A DNA stretch of 9,894 nt from contig NZ_CAKRLH010000052.1 of NCBI RefSeq assembly GCF_934359325.1, positions 1 to 9,894 on the forward strand. The letters run 5' to 3'. The first letter of the stretch is position 1, and every line of letters starts with the position of its first letter. Origin of the DNA: an uncultured Porphyromonas sp. (GTDB lineage: Bacteria; Bacteroidota; Bacteroidia; Bacteroidales; Porphyromonadaceae). This document shows positions 1 to 7,220 of the stretch, one piece after another. A program made the translations under genes and the position numbers. A model generated the notes under the pieces. That model was given only the letters and a program-made list of their open reading frames with translations, had not been told where the DNA came from and searched no databases.

Positions 1-2390
1 TTGAGGGCGTCGCTGATCTTGCGGATCTTATTCTTATTATAGGAGTAGGTCATGGCGACGGTCCAGTTCCAGTCCTTTGTCCTCACCGGTACGATCCGAG
101 TGCTGAGCTCGATACCCTTATTCTCGATCTCTCCGACGTTCTCCTTAGCGGTCGCGACACCGACAGAGGGTGCCTTGGTGACGTCGAGGAGGAGGTTGTC
201 GGTGATCTTCATGTAGAGGTCGAGGGAGAGATCCCATCGGTTGTCGAAGACATTGAGGTCGAGACCGATGTTATTATTCTGTGTCCGCTCCCAGCGCAGG
301 TTAGGGTTCCCGATCGTGATCGGCACGGCACCGGCGCCCTTGACATACGTGAGGTCCTCGCCGTAGCGGTAGGTGGTCATCGCCTGATAGGGAGAGAAGG
401 AGACATTCCCCAGGTAACCAGTGCTGAGACGGAGCTTGAGGAGATTGACATTCAGGTCCTTCATGAAGGGCTCCTTGTGGATGTTCCATCCGATACCGGC
501 ACTCCAGAAGGGGGCAAAGCGGGAGTTCTTACCGAAGAGAGAGGACCCCTCGTAACGGTAGATGAAGTCGAGGAAGTACTTCTCCTTGTAGATCGTATTG
601 AGATTGGCAAAGAAGCCTACTCCGGCGATGATCCTATCCTCACTCACCGGACGACCACCGGCAGGGTAGCCGGAGGAGAAGCCGGGGTTGGGCAGCTTGT
701 CTGAGTAGTACCCGACAGAGCTGTAGCGTGACATCTGGTAGGTGCGGTACTCGATGTTGCTCCCCGCCATGGCGCTGAGGAAGAGGTCCTCGAGGACATT
801 TTTATTGTAAGACAGCATGAGCTTGCCTGAGAAGTCGCTCGACTTGGAGAAGGTCTCCGAGAGGCTTCCTCGCTGACTTAGCTTGGCCTTCTCGAGCTCC
901 TTACCGGAGCGAGGGGAGACGAAATTGATCCGCTCCGACTTCCCTCTCTGGAGAGTGGCGTCGGCATCGATGCGGAAGTCAGCCAGCCACATACGGAAGG
1001 TGAGGGTATCGAAAAAGTCGAAGTCACTTGACCGGCTGACGTTGCCTGCCGTGGCTTCATAGAGCGGATTGATCAGCTTGTGGGTCAGTAGGTGGCGGAG
1101 GTTGCCGTCCTTGTCGTAGGGACTGTCGTAGGGATTGGCATCGACGAAGCTCTTGAAGTCTCCGTAGGGAGAGTCCTGACCGTTGACAAAGCTCACGCGA
1201 GCGAGGTTGGAGATAAAGAAGAGCTCGTCCTTGCTGTAGGAGAGCTTGAAGGTCGTATTGAGGCGATCACGACCGGAGCCGCGCATGACACCCTGATCCT
1301 TGCCGTACCGCAGTCCGAGGCTGTAGCGGGCGTAGTTATCGCCTCCGTCGATATTGATGTTGTGGTTCTGAGACAGCCCGACGCGAAGCGGCTTGGCCAT
1401 CCAGTCGGTATTGACTCCTCTGGCGATCTGCTCGCGAATGGCGGCATACTCCAGCTCCTTCTTGTACCGCTCCTCGGGATTGTCGTCCGAGAAGACCCCG
1501 GCCAGTCGCTCATACTCCAGCTTCTGCTCCGCATCCAGCAGGTGGTAGTCGGAGAGGTCGGGGATGGAGCTCCGGATGGTCCCGTTGTATCTCAGCTTGA
1601 GCTTGCCGCCCTCCATCGGGCGCGTCGTGATGACGACCACGCCGGCGGATCCCTTCGCCCCGTAGAGTGCGGTGGCGGAGGCATCGCGGAGGACGGTGAC
1701 GGACTGGATATCATTCATATCCATATCGAAGACGAAGTCCGAGGTGACGATCGATCCGTCGACCACGAAGACCGGCATATTGGCCTTGCCCTCAAAGGTG
1801 GCGCGCCCGCGGATATTCAGCTCCGGCTTAGCGTTAGGGTTGGAGCCCATGAGGGAGTTGTCTATGGAGACGACACCCGGGACGAAGGCCTCGATGCCTT
1901 GCATGATGCTCTGGGTCCCCATGGTCATCATCTTATCCTTCTCGATCGTGGTGGAGGAGCCGGTGAAGCTATTCTTATTCTTCGTCTGAAATCCGGTCAC
2001 CACCACCTCCTCGAGGAGCTCGCTGTCTTCCTTCATCACCACGGTGATGTTGTCCCCGGCCTTGACCTTTATCTCCTCGGTCTTGAAGCCAATGTAGGAG
2101 AAGGTCAGCGTAGCGGTCTTGGACTTGATGTTGATCTCAAACTTTCCCTCACCGTCGGTACCGAAGGCTCCCTCCTGACCCTTGATGTGGATCCCGACGC
2201 CGGGCAGTGTCTCACCGGTGGCATCCTTTACCACACCGGTGACGATAAATTTCTCTGCTTGGACCTCGGTGCCGGGAGATGAGGTCTCTGTCACCTCCGC
2301 TCGCAGAGGAGTGCTGCCGAGCATCAGGGTGGCGCAGAGAGCTGATATAGTCAGCGACATACGGGCTGTCTCTCTGAGTGAATTGGTCAT
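1..2390 (-). CDS. SusC/RagA-family TonB-dependent outer-membrane transporter, C-terminus cut off by window edge
   Basis: This is the second SusC-type receptor of the locus. Such proteins form a 22-strand outer-membrane barrel that imports nutrients, driven by TonB-ExbBD, usually with a SusD lipoprotein as lid. I translated the frame by hand: it is open from the ATG at 2390 to position 3, giving 796 residues without a stop, so it is partial rather than broken. An in-frame TAA at 2403-2405 limits the start to 2390 (M1) or M11. Residues 11-31 look like a signal peptide ending STPLRA. A carboxypeptidase-regulatory-like domain covers about 48-125 (TGVVKDATGETLPGV). Next come ELLEEVVVTGF (about 124-134) and the plug, with LNIRGRATFEGK, VFVVDG (D211) and ATALYGAKGSAGVVVITT. 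The barrel follows, with YEGSSLFGKNSRFAPFWSAG and NPNLRWERT. There is no STN signalling domain. It begins 77 bp after SusD. Roughly 200-300 residues, and any SusD partner of its own, would lie beyond the left edge. The family is certain and the substrate unknown. Confidence 0.95.
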   Translation of the reverse strand, partial: MTNSLRETARMSLTISALCATLMLGSTPLRAEVTETSSPGTEVQAEKFIVTGVVKDATGETLPGVGIHIKGQEGAFGTDGEGKFEINIKSKTATLTFSYIGFKTEEIKVKAGDNITVVMKEDSELLEEVVVTGFQTKNKNSFTGSSTTIEKDKMMTMGTQSIMQGIEAFVPGVVSIDNSLMGSNPNAKPELNIRGRATFEGKANMPVFVVDGSIVTSDFVFDMDMNDIQSVTVLRDASATALYGAKGSAGVVVITTRPMEGGKLKLRYNGTIRSSIPDLSDYHLLDAEQKLEYERLAGVFSDDNPEERYKKELEYAAIREQIARGVNTDWMAKPLRVGLSQNHNINIDGGDNYARYSLGLRYGKDQGVMRGSGRDRLNTTFKLSYSKDELFFISNLARVSFVNGQDSPYGDFKSFVDANPYDSPYDKDGNLRHLLTHKLINPLYEATAGNVSRSSDFDFFDTLTFRMWLADFRIDADATLQRGKSERINFVSPRSGKELEKAKLSQRGSLSETFSKSSDFSGKLMLSYNKNVLEDLFLSAMAGSNIEYRTYQMSRYSSVGYYSDKLPNPGFSSGYPAGGRPVSEDRIIAGVGFFANLNTIYKEKYFLDFIYRYEGSSLFGKNSRFAPFWSAGIGWNIHKEPFMKDLNVNLLKLRLSTGYLGNVSFSPYQAMTTYRYGEDLTYVKGAGAVPITIGNPNLRWERTQNNNIGLDLNVFDNRWDLSLDLYMKITDNLLLDVTKAPSVGVATAKENVGEIENKGIELSTRIVPVRTKDWNWTVAMTYSYNKNKIRKISDAL

Positions 2391-2467
2391 ATCTCTATTA
2401 CGTTAGTGACTGTTAGGGTGAGTAGACGTGTGTAGCGGACGATCTGTCCCTTGCCGCGGGGGGGGGA
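2391..2467 (-). other. Spacer between susD and the second susC gene
   Basis: This 77-bp gap has no ORF and no TAnnTTTG promoter match. On the minus strand it starts with a run of nine C residues directly after the susD stop. It also contains a small possible hairpin (plus-strand GGAC 2437-2440 with GTCC 2446-2449, loop of five, or alternatively GCGG 2435-2438 with CCGC 2454-2457). No T-tract follows, so I do not call a terminator. The second susC gene may be read through from the upstream operon at reduced level, or may have a promoter I cannot recognise. Confidence 0.5.
2458..2466. repeat. Homopolymer tract of nine G (nine C on the coding strand)
   Basis: The run of nine G lies one base beyond the susD stop codon (TAA, 2468-2470) and about 67 bp before the second susC start. 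It is the longest single-base run I noticed in the window. Changes in its length would leave SusD intact but alter the spacer ahead of the second transporter gene. Such tracts are prone to replication slippage and also to sequencing error. Confidence 0.9.
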
Positions 2468-3853
2468 TTATTTTACTGACAGGTAGGGGTTGTTCTCTCG
2501 AGCTTCTGTGGGCAGGGGGATGACGTACCGTGGGTCGTGGTCCTGGAGGATCACTTCCTCTCCGTGTATTGTCTTGCGGAGCTCCGGCTGACCGGATCGC
2601 TTAAAGTCGTACCAGTCGTGTCCGCACTCCTGAGCAAATTCCTTGAGACGTTCTTCGAGGATGTACCGGGTCATCTCTGCACCGTGGAGGGTGGAGTACT
2701 TGGCTTTCGCCTCGGAGAGTGCGTCTGACGACAGCCTATGGGTCAGCAGGGTTGTGAGCATCTCAGCAGATCTCTCGTCCTCGCCCAGCTTAGAGAGGCA
2801 CTCAGCCGCCGTCAGGTAGACCTCTGAGCGACGTATCGTGCAGTCGTATGTCTGACCGACAGCCTTGCGTAGCCTGTAGCCATAACCCTCGTCCACGGGG
2901 AAGTACTTGTCTATCCTGAGATCTCCCTCCTCGTAGAGCTCGACTAACTGGTCGGAGAGCTTCTGGGAGAAGCTGATGGTCGTCTTGATAGACGGAGTGA
3001 AGCTGATGATGCACTCCTCTGACCTATAGTCCATAGGAAGCAAAGCCTTGTCACCGGTGTGGCGGAGGTCCTCCAGCTTGTCGCTTATACTGAGGACCTT
3101 GACAGCGTCATCAAGAGCCTCTCGCCACTCTCCTCGGTAGAGGTGGATCCGAGAGCTGAGCGCGTAAATCGCCTCGCCTGAGAAGCGGTAGCGGTAGCGT
3201 GGGTCACTGTAGCGATCCATCTGTACCTCCTCCTTAGCAGCGTTGATATCGGCGAGGATCTGATCGTAGAGCTGCTCCAGTGTGGCGGGTGGGAAAGACT
3301 GCTCGGTATCGATCGTATTATTGATAGGGACGACAGAGATACCCTTGGCAGACTCAGACCAGACGGGGCCATATAGATTGGCGAGCTCAAAGTAATAGTA
3401 GGCTCGCAGCGCGTGAGCCTCGGCTCGGAGCTGACGGAAGCTGTCTTGCCTGTCGTCCTCCCTCACCTTCTCAGCATCAGCGAGGAGGATGGAGTTGGCA
3501 AAGAAGATCCCCTTGTAGTAGGAGTAGTAGGAGTACGACTCAGAGCGTCCACTGTTATTATCAGTGTCCTCCCACTTGTAGATCGTCTTGTAGCTCTCAT
3601 ACTCGTCCAGCCCCATCCCGAAGGGATCCGGCTGTGGATCTATGGTAATGCCCCGCATATTGGTGAGGATATACCCGGGTGCCTGCTTGTACCCATTATT
3701 GAGCGTTGCTCGGTATTCTGATGTGGTAGAGGGGATCACCTGCCCCTTGGGGACAATATCTAAGAACTTATCGCATCCGCTGAGGAGAAGCGTCATCAGA
3801 CCGGTAAGTAGCGCAGGGAGTAAAGTCTTGTGGTAGCTGTTCATATCAGTCAT
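2468..3853 (-). CDS. SusD/RagB-family outer-membrane substrate-binding lipoprotein
   Basis: This is the surface lipoprotein partner that caps a SusC barrel and captures substrate. M1 at 3853 is 6 bp after the susC stop. M4 at 3844 is an alternative start that keeps the whole signal. A lipoprotein signal peptide ends in the lipobox LLSGC with lipidated Cys27. The following CDKFLDIVPKG is the typical mature N-terminus of SusD proteins, with acidic residues at +2 and +6 from the cysteine (counting it as +1) that fit surface export. Family marks are the helical core with LRAEAHALRAYYYFELANLYG (TPR-like helices, about residues 143-163), AIYALSSRIHLYRGEW, the C-terminal LKEFAQECGHDWYDFKRSG (about 403-421, W414) and the ending YVIPLPTEARENNPYL (about 443-458). 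At 461 residues it is at the short end for the family. No glycan-binding residues can be assigned, and the company of a protease suggests peptide ligands. It is almost certainly co-transcribed with, and paired to, the SusC at 3860-7192. Confidence 0.96.
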   Translation of the reverse strand: MTDMNSYHKTLLPALLTGLMTLLLSGCDKFLDIVPKGQVIPSTTSEYRATLNNGYKQAPGYILTNMRGITIDPQPDPFGMGLDEYESYKTIYKWEDTDNNSGRSESYSYYSYYKGIFFANSILLADAEKVREDDRQDSFRQLRAEAHALRAYYYFELANLYGPVWSESAKGISVVPINNTIDTEQSFPPATLEQLYDQILADINAAKEEVQMDRYSDPRYRYRFSGEAIYALSSRIHLYRGEWREALDDAVKVLSISDKLEDLRHTGDKALLPMDYRSEECIISFTPSIKTTISFSQKLSDQLVELYEEGDLRIDKYFPVDEGYGYRLRKAVGQTYDCTIRRSEVYLTAAECLSKLGEDERSAEMLTTLLTHRLSSDALSEAKAKYSTLHGAEMTRYILEERLKEFAQECGHDWYDFKRSGQPELRKTIHGEEVILQDHDPRYVIPLPTEARENNPYLSVK

Positions 3854-3859
3854 AGATGA

Positions 3860-6800
3860 TTAGAGTGTGACCTGGATACCAGCAGAGATGGTCTGTGCCA
3901 CAGGCTGGGCAAAGATATTTCCGTAGCTCTCGGGATCGAAGTAGCCGGAGTAGTCGGTGCTGAGGACAAGGGGGTTCTTGAGCTCGAGACTAAAGCGCAT
4001 GCGCTCCAGGGGCCAGTCTCCCAGTCTCTCCTTCGTAAGTGTGTACCCGAGTCGAATGCTGGTGACACGCAGGTAGCTGAGGTGCTTAAACCAGATGTCA
4101 TAGGCTGAGTAGGTGCCGGCGGGATCGTAGGAGTTGAGCCAGTCGGTAGCGAGATTTTGCTCCGGGGACAGGTCATCACCCTTTTTCCCAAGGATCTTTG
4201 GTAGCGTGCCGCCCTTATTCTCCGGACTCCATGCGTCGAAGATGTCTGACGTGTAATTAACCCCCGGATCTACTCGCGTAGGATTATAGGGTGGCTGTCT
4301 CTGAGCAATCTTGTCGATGAAGAAGGAGCTGAAGAGTGAGAGGTCGAAGTCCTTATACCGAAGCATGGTCGACAGACCTCCGGTAAACTTCGGGTCCCTG
4401 TCTCCGATATACTCGTAGAGGTCTCTGAAGTGAGCGTGATCGAGATCCGTCACCACATCGCCCCAGATACCAGTGGAGAGGTGATAGAAGTCGGTGTACC
4501 CGGCAGTCCCGCCCTCCTTCGTCGCAAATCGCATCAAGCCGGTCTCAGGGTCGATCCCGGCGGTAGGGATGGCAAAGGCGGCATTGACCGGATAGCCCTC
4601 CAGCGAGGGCTGATAGCTATTTTCCGACACGTTATAGGCGAGGACCTTACTCTTATTACGGGAGATATTGAGACCAGTTGTCCAGGTCCAGTCACGGGTG
4701 GAGATATTGGTGGTATTTAGAGCTAGCTCCCATCCTCTGTTGGATACTTTACCCCAGTTGAGGTTGACGAAGTTAAATCCATTCTCCAGAGGGATCGACT
4801 TAATCGATATCAGGTCGTCGGAGAACCTATAGTACCAGTCGAATGAGATATTGATCCGATCCCATAGACCGAGGTCAAATCCTGCATTCGTGGTGCTGGT
4901 CTTCTCCCAGCGGAGGTTTTGATTGGGTGGCGAGGTGACCGATACCAGGGGCTCGTTGATGTTGGGGAAGAAGGAGGTGGTCTTCCACTCGCCCTTTACG
5001 AAGGGGCTCGTCTCCTTGTCGATATTGCCCTGCAGTCCATAGGAGGCTCGCACCTTAAGTGTGGTGAGCCAGTCGATGTCTCGAGCGAAATCCTCCGCTC
5101 CACCATTCCATGCGCCTGAGACGGACCAGAGAGGCAGGTACCGATACTTAGGATCGACGCCGAAGAGGTTGGAGCCGTCCAGACGCAAGCTCCCGAAGAA
5201 TGTGTACCTGTCATCGTAGGTATAGCTGAATGTGGAGAAGAAGGAGACGAACGCATTCTCCACAAACTGCTTGTGGTAGGGGAGCAGGGAGACATCGTTT
5301 TTGCCCGCATAGTCCTCCGGGAGGATCAGAGGCTTGGTGGTAAGGCTCGCAGGGTCGAAGCCAAAGCCCTTCGTCCGAATGTTGGTGAAGCTATTACGGC
5401 GCAGCTCTACACCCGCCATAAAGTCGAGGTCGTGCTTCTCTGCAAATATGTGGTGGAGGAAGAGCTGATTTTTCCAGTTGTACTGGAAGAAGCGATCGTT
5501 CCAGTTCTGAATAATGCCCCCGTCCGGCAGGATCGTCTGCTTTTTGTAGATCTTGGAGGCCTTGAATTGGCGGGTGTAGAAGGAGTCCTCGTCCCCAAAT
5601 TGCTCCGTGGCATTATTATCAAATTGTAGTCCCAGCTGAGTGGTGACCCTGAGCCACTGGATAGGGTGGTACTCCAGGTCCAGCACCGCCTTGACGGACT
5701 GTCCCTTGAGGGTGTACTTCGTATTCTCCTGCTCCTCTCGGTAATTGAATGGGATGACCTTGTCCTCCGCATTGACCACATCCGGGTCGTAGATGTACTC
5801 TCCCTCCTCATCCAAGAGTCGACGGTAGGGATTGACGCGCCGCGTGTAATTCTGGGCATTAGAGTAGGGACCATTGGCAAGGTAGGTGCTTCGGTCGGTC
5901 TGATTGAGGAAGAGGCTCAGACGAGAGGTGAGCGACTCGATGGGGCGGAAGTCAATGTTGGAGGTGAGGTTGTACCTGTCGAAGGAGGTGCCCTTGGTGG
6001 TGCCGTCCTCCGTATAGTATCCTGCAGACAGGTAGTACCGCGTCTTGTCGGATCCGCCGCTTAGGCTGAGGCTGTACTGCTGATTGACAGTAGGCTCATA
6101 GATCTCGGCAAACCAGTCGGTACCCCCGCTCCTAAGCGCATTGATTGCTGCTGTGGCTTCCGGAGTGAGGGCGGATGACCCCTGAGCAATGTAGCCCTCT
6201 GTCAGACCATGCTCCTTGATGATCCTTGCTACATCACCATACTCTGAGCGATAGGTGTGGAGAGGATTGCGCAGCAGTCCGAGCTCAAGGTCGACTTTCT
6301 CGTCAGCACTTAGGAGGTTGAGCCGGTCCGCATTGGGTCGACGGGTGGCAAAGACGTCGCCACGGAAGTTGACCACCATCTTGCCCTCCTTGCCTCGCTT
6401 GGAGGTGATGACGATGACGCCATTGGCAGCACGAGCTCCATAGATGGCAGTGGCAGCGGCGTCCTTGAGGATCGTTATACTCTCGATGTCGGAGGGGTTG
6501 AGTCCTGCGATGGAGGTGTTGTGCAGCTGATCCGAGATGTCTTGCGAGGCATCGACTCCTCCCGGCACCTGATCCCCGCTGAGCGGGATGCCATCCAAGA
6601 CCCAGAGGGGCTCAGAGTTGCCCGTGAGGGAGACTGTACCGCGTATGCGGATCGACCCGGCAGAGCCAGGACCTCCGGACGAGGGATCCACCACCACTCC
6701 GGCGATCTGACCTGCGAGCATCTGGTCGACGCTGGGGACGGCCACCTGAGTCACCTTGTCAGCACTGATGGTCTCGACAGATGAGGTGAGCTTGCGCTTC

Positions 6801-7192
6801 TCGATCTTCTGATACCCGGTCACGACCAACTCGTCAAGTGTCTCACGATCCTCCTCGAGGGAGATATTGTAGACACCTTTGCCGGGCTCGATGGCTATGG
6901 TCTGAGAGACGTAGCCGATGTAGCTGACGATGACACTCTTGACACCCACGGGTATCTTGAGTAGGTAGTTGCCATCGTAGTCCGTGACGGTACCTTGCGG
7001 CTCGAAGCCCTTGCCGGCACTATCCTCCGGATTGATGAAGACGGTGGCACCGATCAATGACTCTCCGGTTCCCGCATCGGTCACCTTGCCTTGTATGGTC
7101 CGGACATTGTCCTGTGCTTGTCCGCTCACCGCATACAGCACCATCAAGATGATGCTTAGGGCGATGCGGACCGGTCGTTGTTTCATTTCCAT
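3860..7192 (-). CDS. SusC/RagA-family TonB-dependent outer-membrane transporter, complete
   Basis: This outer-membrane importer works with the SusD encoded 6 bp downstream and is energised by TonB-ExbBD. Its 1110 residues are a normal length for SusC. M3 at 7186 is an alternative start to M1. A signal peptide (KQRPVRIALSIILMVLYAVSGQAQ) is cleaved about residues 24-27. The domains in order are: a carboxypeptidase-regulatory-like beta-sandwich at about 32-115 (IQGKVTDAGTGESLIGATVF, VSYIGY), the linker DELVVTGYQKIEKRKLTS (VVTGY at 123-127), a plug at about 135-265 (GSIRIRGTVSLTGNS, PLWVLDGIPL with D200, TAIYGARAANGVIVITSKRG), and the beta-barrel to the end with RYLPLWSVSGAWN and NLRWEKTSTTNAGFDLGLWD. 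There is no STN domain, so direct anti-sigma signalling is unlikely. The protein ends GIQVTL, with Leu rather than the common terminal Phe/Trp. It starts 28 bp after the metalloprotease and I found no promoter in that gap. The family is certain. The substrate is inferred to be peptide-like from its neighbour. Confidence 0.97.
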   Translation of the reverse strand: MEMKQRPVRIALSIILMVLYAVSGQAQDNVRTIQGKVTDAGTGESLIGATVFINPEDSAGKGFEPQGTVTDYDGNYLLKIPVGVKSVIVSYIGYVSQTIAIEPGKGVYNISLEEDRETLDELVVTGYQKIEKRKLTSSVETISADKVTQVAVPSVDQMLAGQIAGVVVDPSSGGPGSAGSIRIRGTVSLTGNSEPLWVLDGIPLSGDQVPGGVDASQDISDQLHNTSIAGLNPSDIESITILKDAAATAIYGARAANGVIVITSKRGKEGKMVVNFRGDVFATRRPNADRLNLLSADEKVDLELGLLRNPLHTYRSEYGDVARIIKEHGLTEGYIAQGSSALTPEATAAINALRSGGTDWFAEIYEPTVNQQYSLSLSGGSDKTRYYLSAGYYTEDGTTKGTSFDRYNLTSNIDFRPIESLTSRLSLFLNQTDRSTYLANGPYSNAQNYTRRVNPYRRLLDEEGEYIYDPDVVNAEDKVIPFNYREEQENTKYTLKGQSVKAVLDLEYHPIQWLRVTTQLGLQFDNNATEQFGDEDSFYTRQFKASKIYKKQTILPDGGIIQNWNDRFFQYNWKNQLFLHHIFAEKHDLDFMAGVELRRNSFTNIRTKGFGFDPASLTTKPLILPEDYAGKNDVSLLPYHKQFVENAFVSFFSTFSYTYDDRYTFFGSLRLDGSNLFGVDPKYRYLPLWSVSGAWNGGAEDFARDIDWLTTLKVRASYGLQGNIDKETSPFVKGEWKTTSFFPNINEPLVSVTSPPNQNLRWEKTSTTNAGFDLGLWDRINISFDWYYRFSDDLISIKSIPLENGFNFVNLNWGKVSNRGWELALNTTNISTRDWTWTTGLNISRNKSKVLAYNVSENSYQPSLEGYPVNAAFAIPTAGIDPETGLMRFATKEGGTAGYTDFYHLSTGIWGDVVTDLDHAHFRDLYEYIGDRDPKFTGGLSTMLRYKDFDLSLFSSFFIDKIAQRQPPYNPTRVDPGVNYTSDIFDAWSPENKGGTLPKILGKKGDDLSPEQNLATDWLNSYDPAGTYSAYDIWFKHLSYLRVTSIRLGYTLTKERLGDWPLERMRFSLELKNPLVLSTDYSGYFDPESYGNIFAQPVAQTISAGIQVTL

Positions 7193-7200
7193 AATTCAGT

Positions 7201-7211
7201 CTTACTGTAAG
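7201..7211. repeat. Short inverted repeat in the protease-susC gap
   Basis: CTTAC-T-GTAAG is a perfect 5-bp inverted repeat around one base. It lies in the 28-bp gap between the metalloprotease stop (7221) and the susC start (7192). It is too short and its loop too tight to be a hairpin terminator. It could be a minor protein-binding or mRNA-processing site, or chance. Confidence 0.3.
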
Positions 7212-7220
7212 GCGTAGGTA

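Noticed and set aside
1092..2282. Long plus-strand open frame of 396 codons
   Set aside because: It lies exactly codon-on-codon antisense to the second SusC gene. The frame stays open because that gene rarely uses TTA, CTA or TCA, the complements of stop codons. Its product is a low-complexity string rich in Val, Leu, Gly, Asp and His with no family features, while the minus strand encodes an unmistakable SusC.
2435..2457. Possible hairpin terminator after susD
   Set aside because: The stems are only four base pairs, they compete with each other, and no T-tract follows in the direction of transcription.
5273..6064. Two further plus-strand frames (118 and 132 codons) inside the first SusC
   Set aside because: They are antisense to a well-conserved gene, have the same Val/Leu/Glu-rich antisense composition, and have no promoter or domain support.
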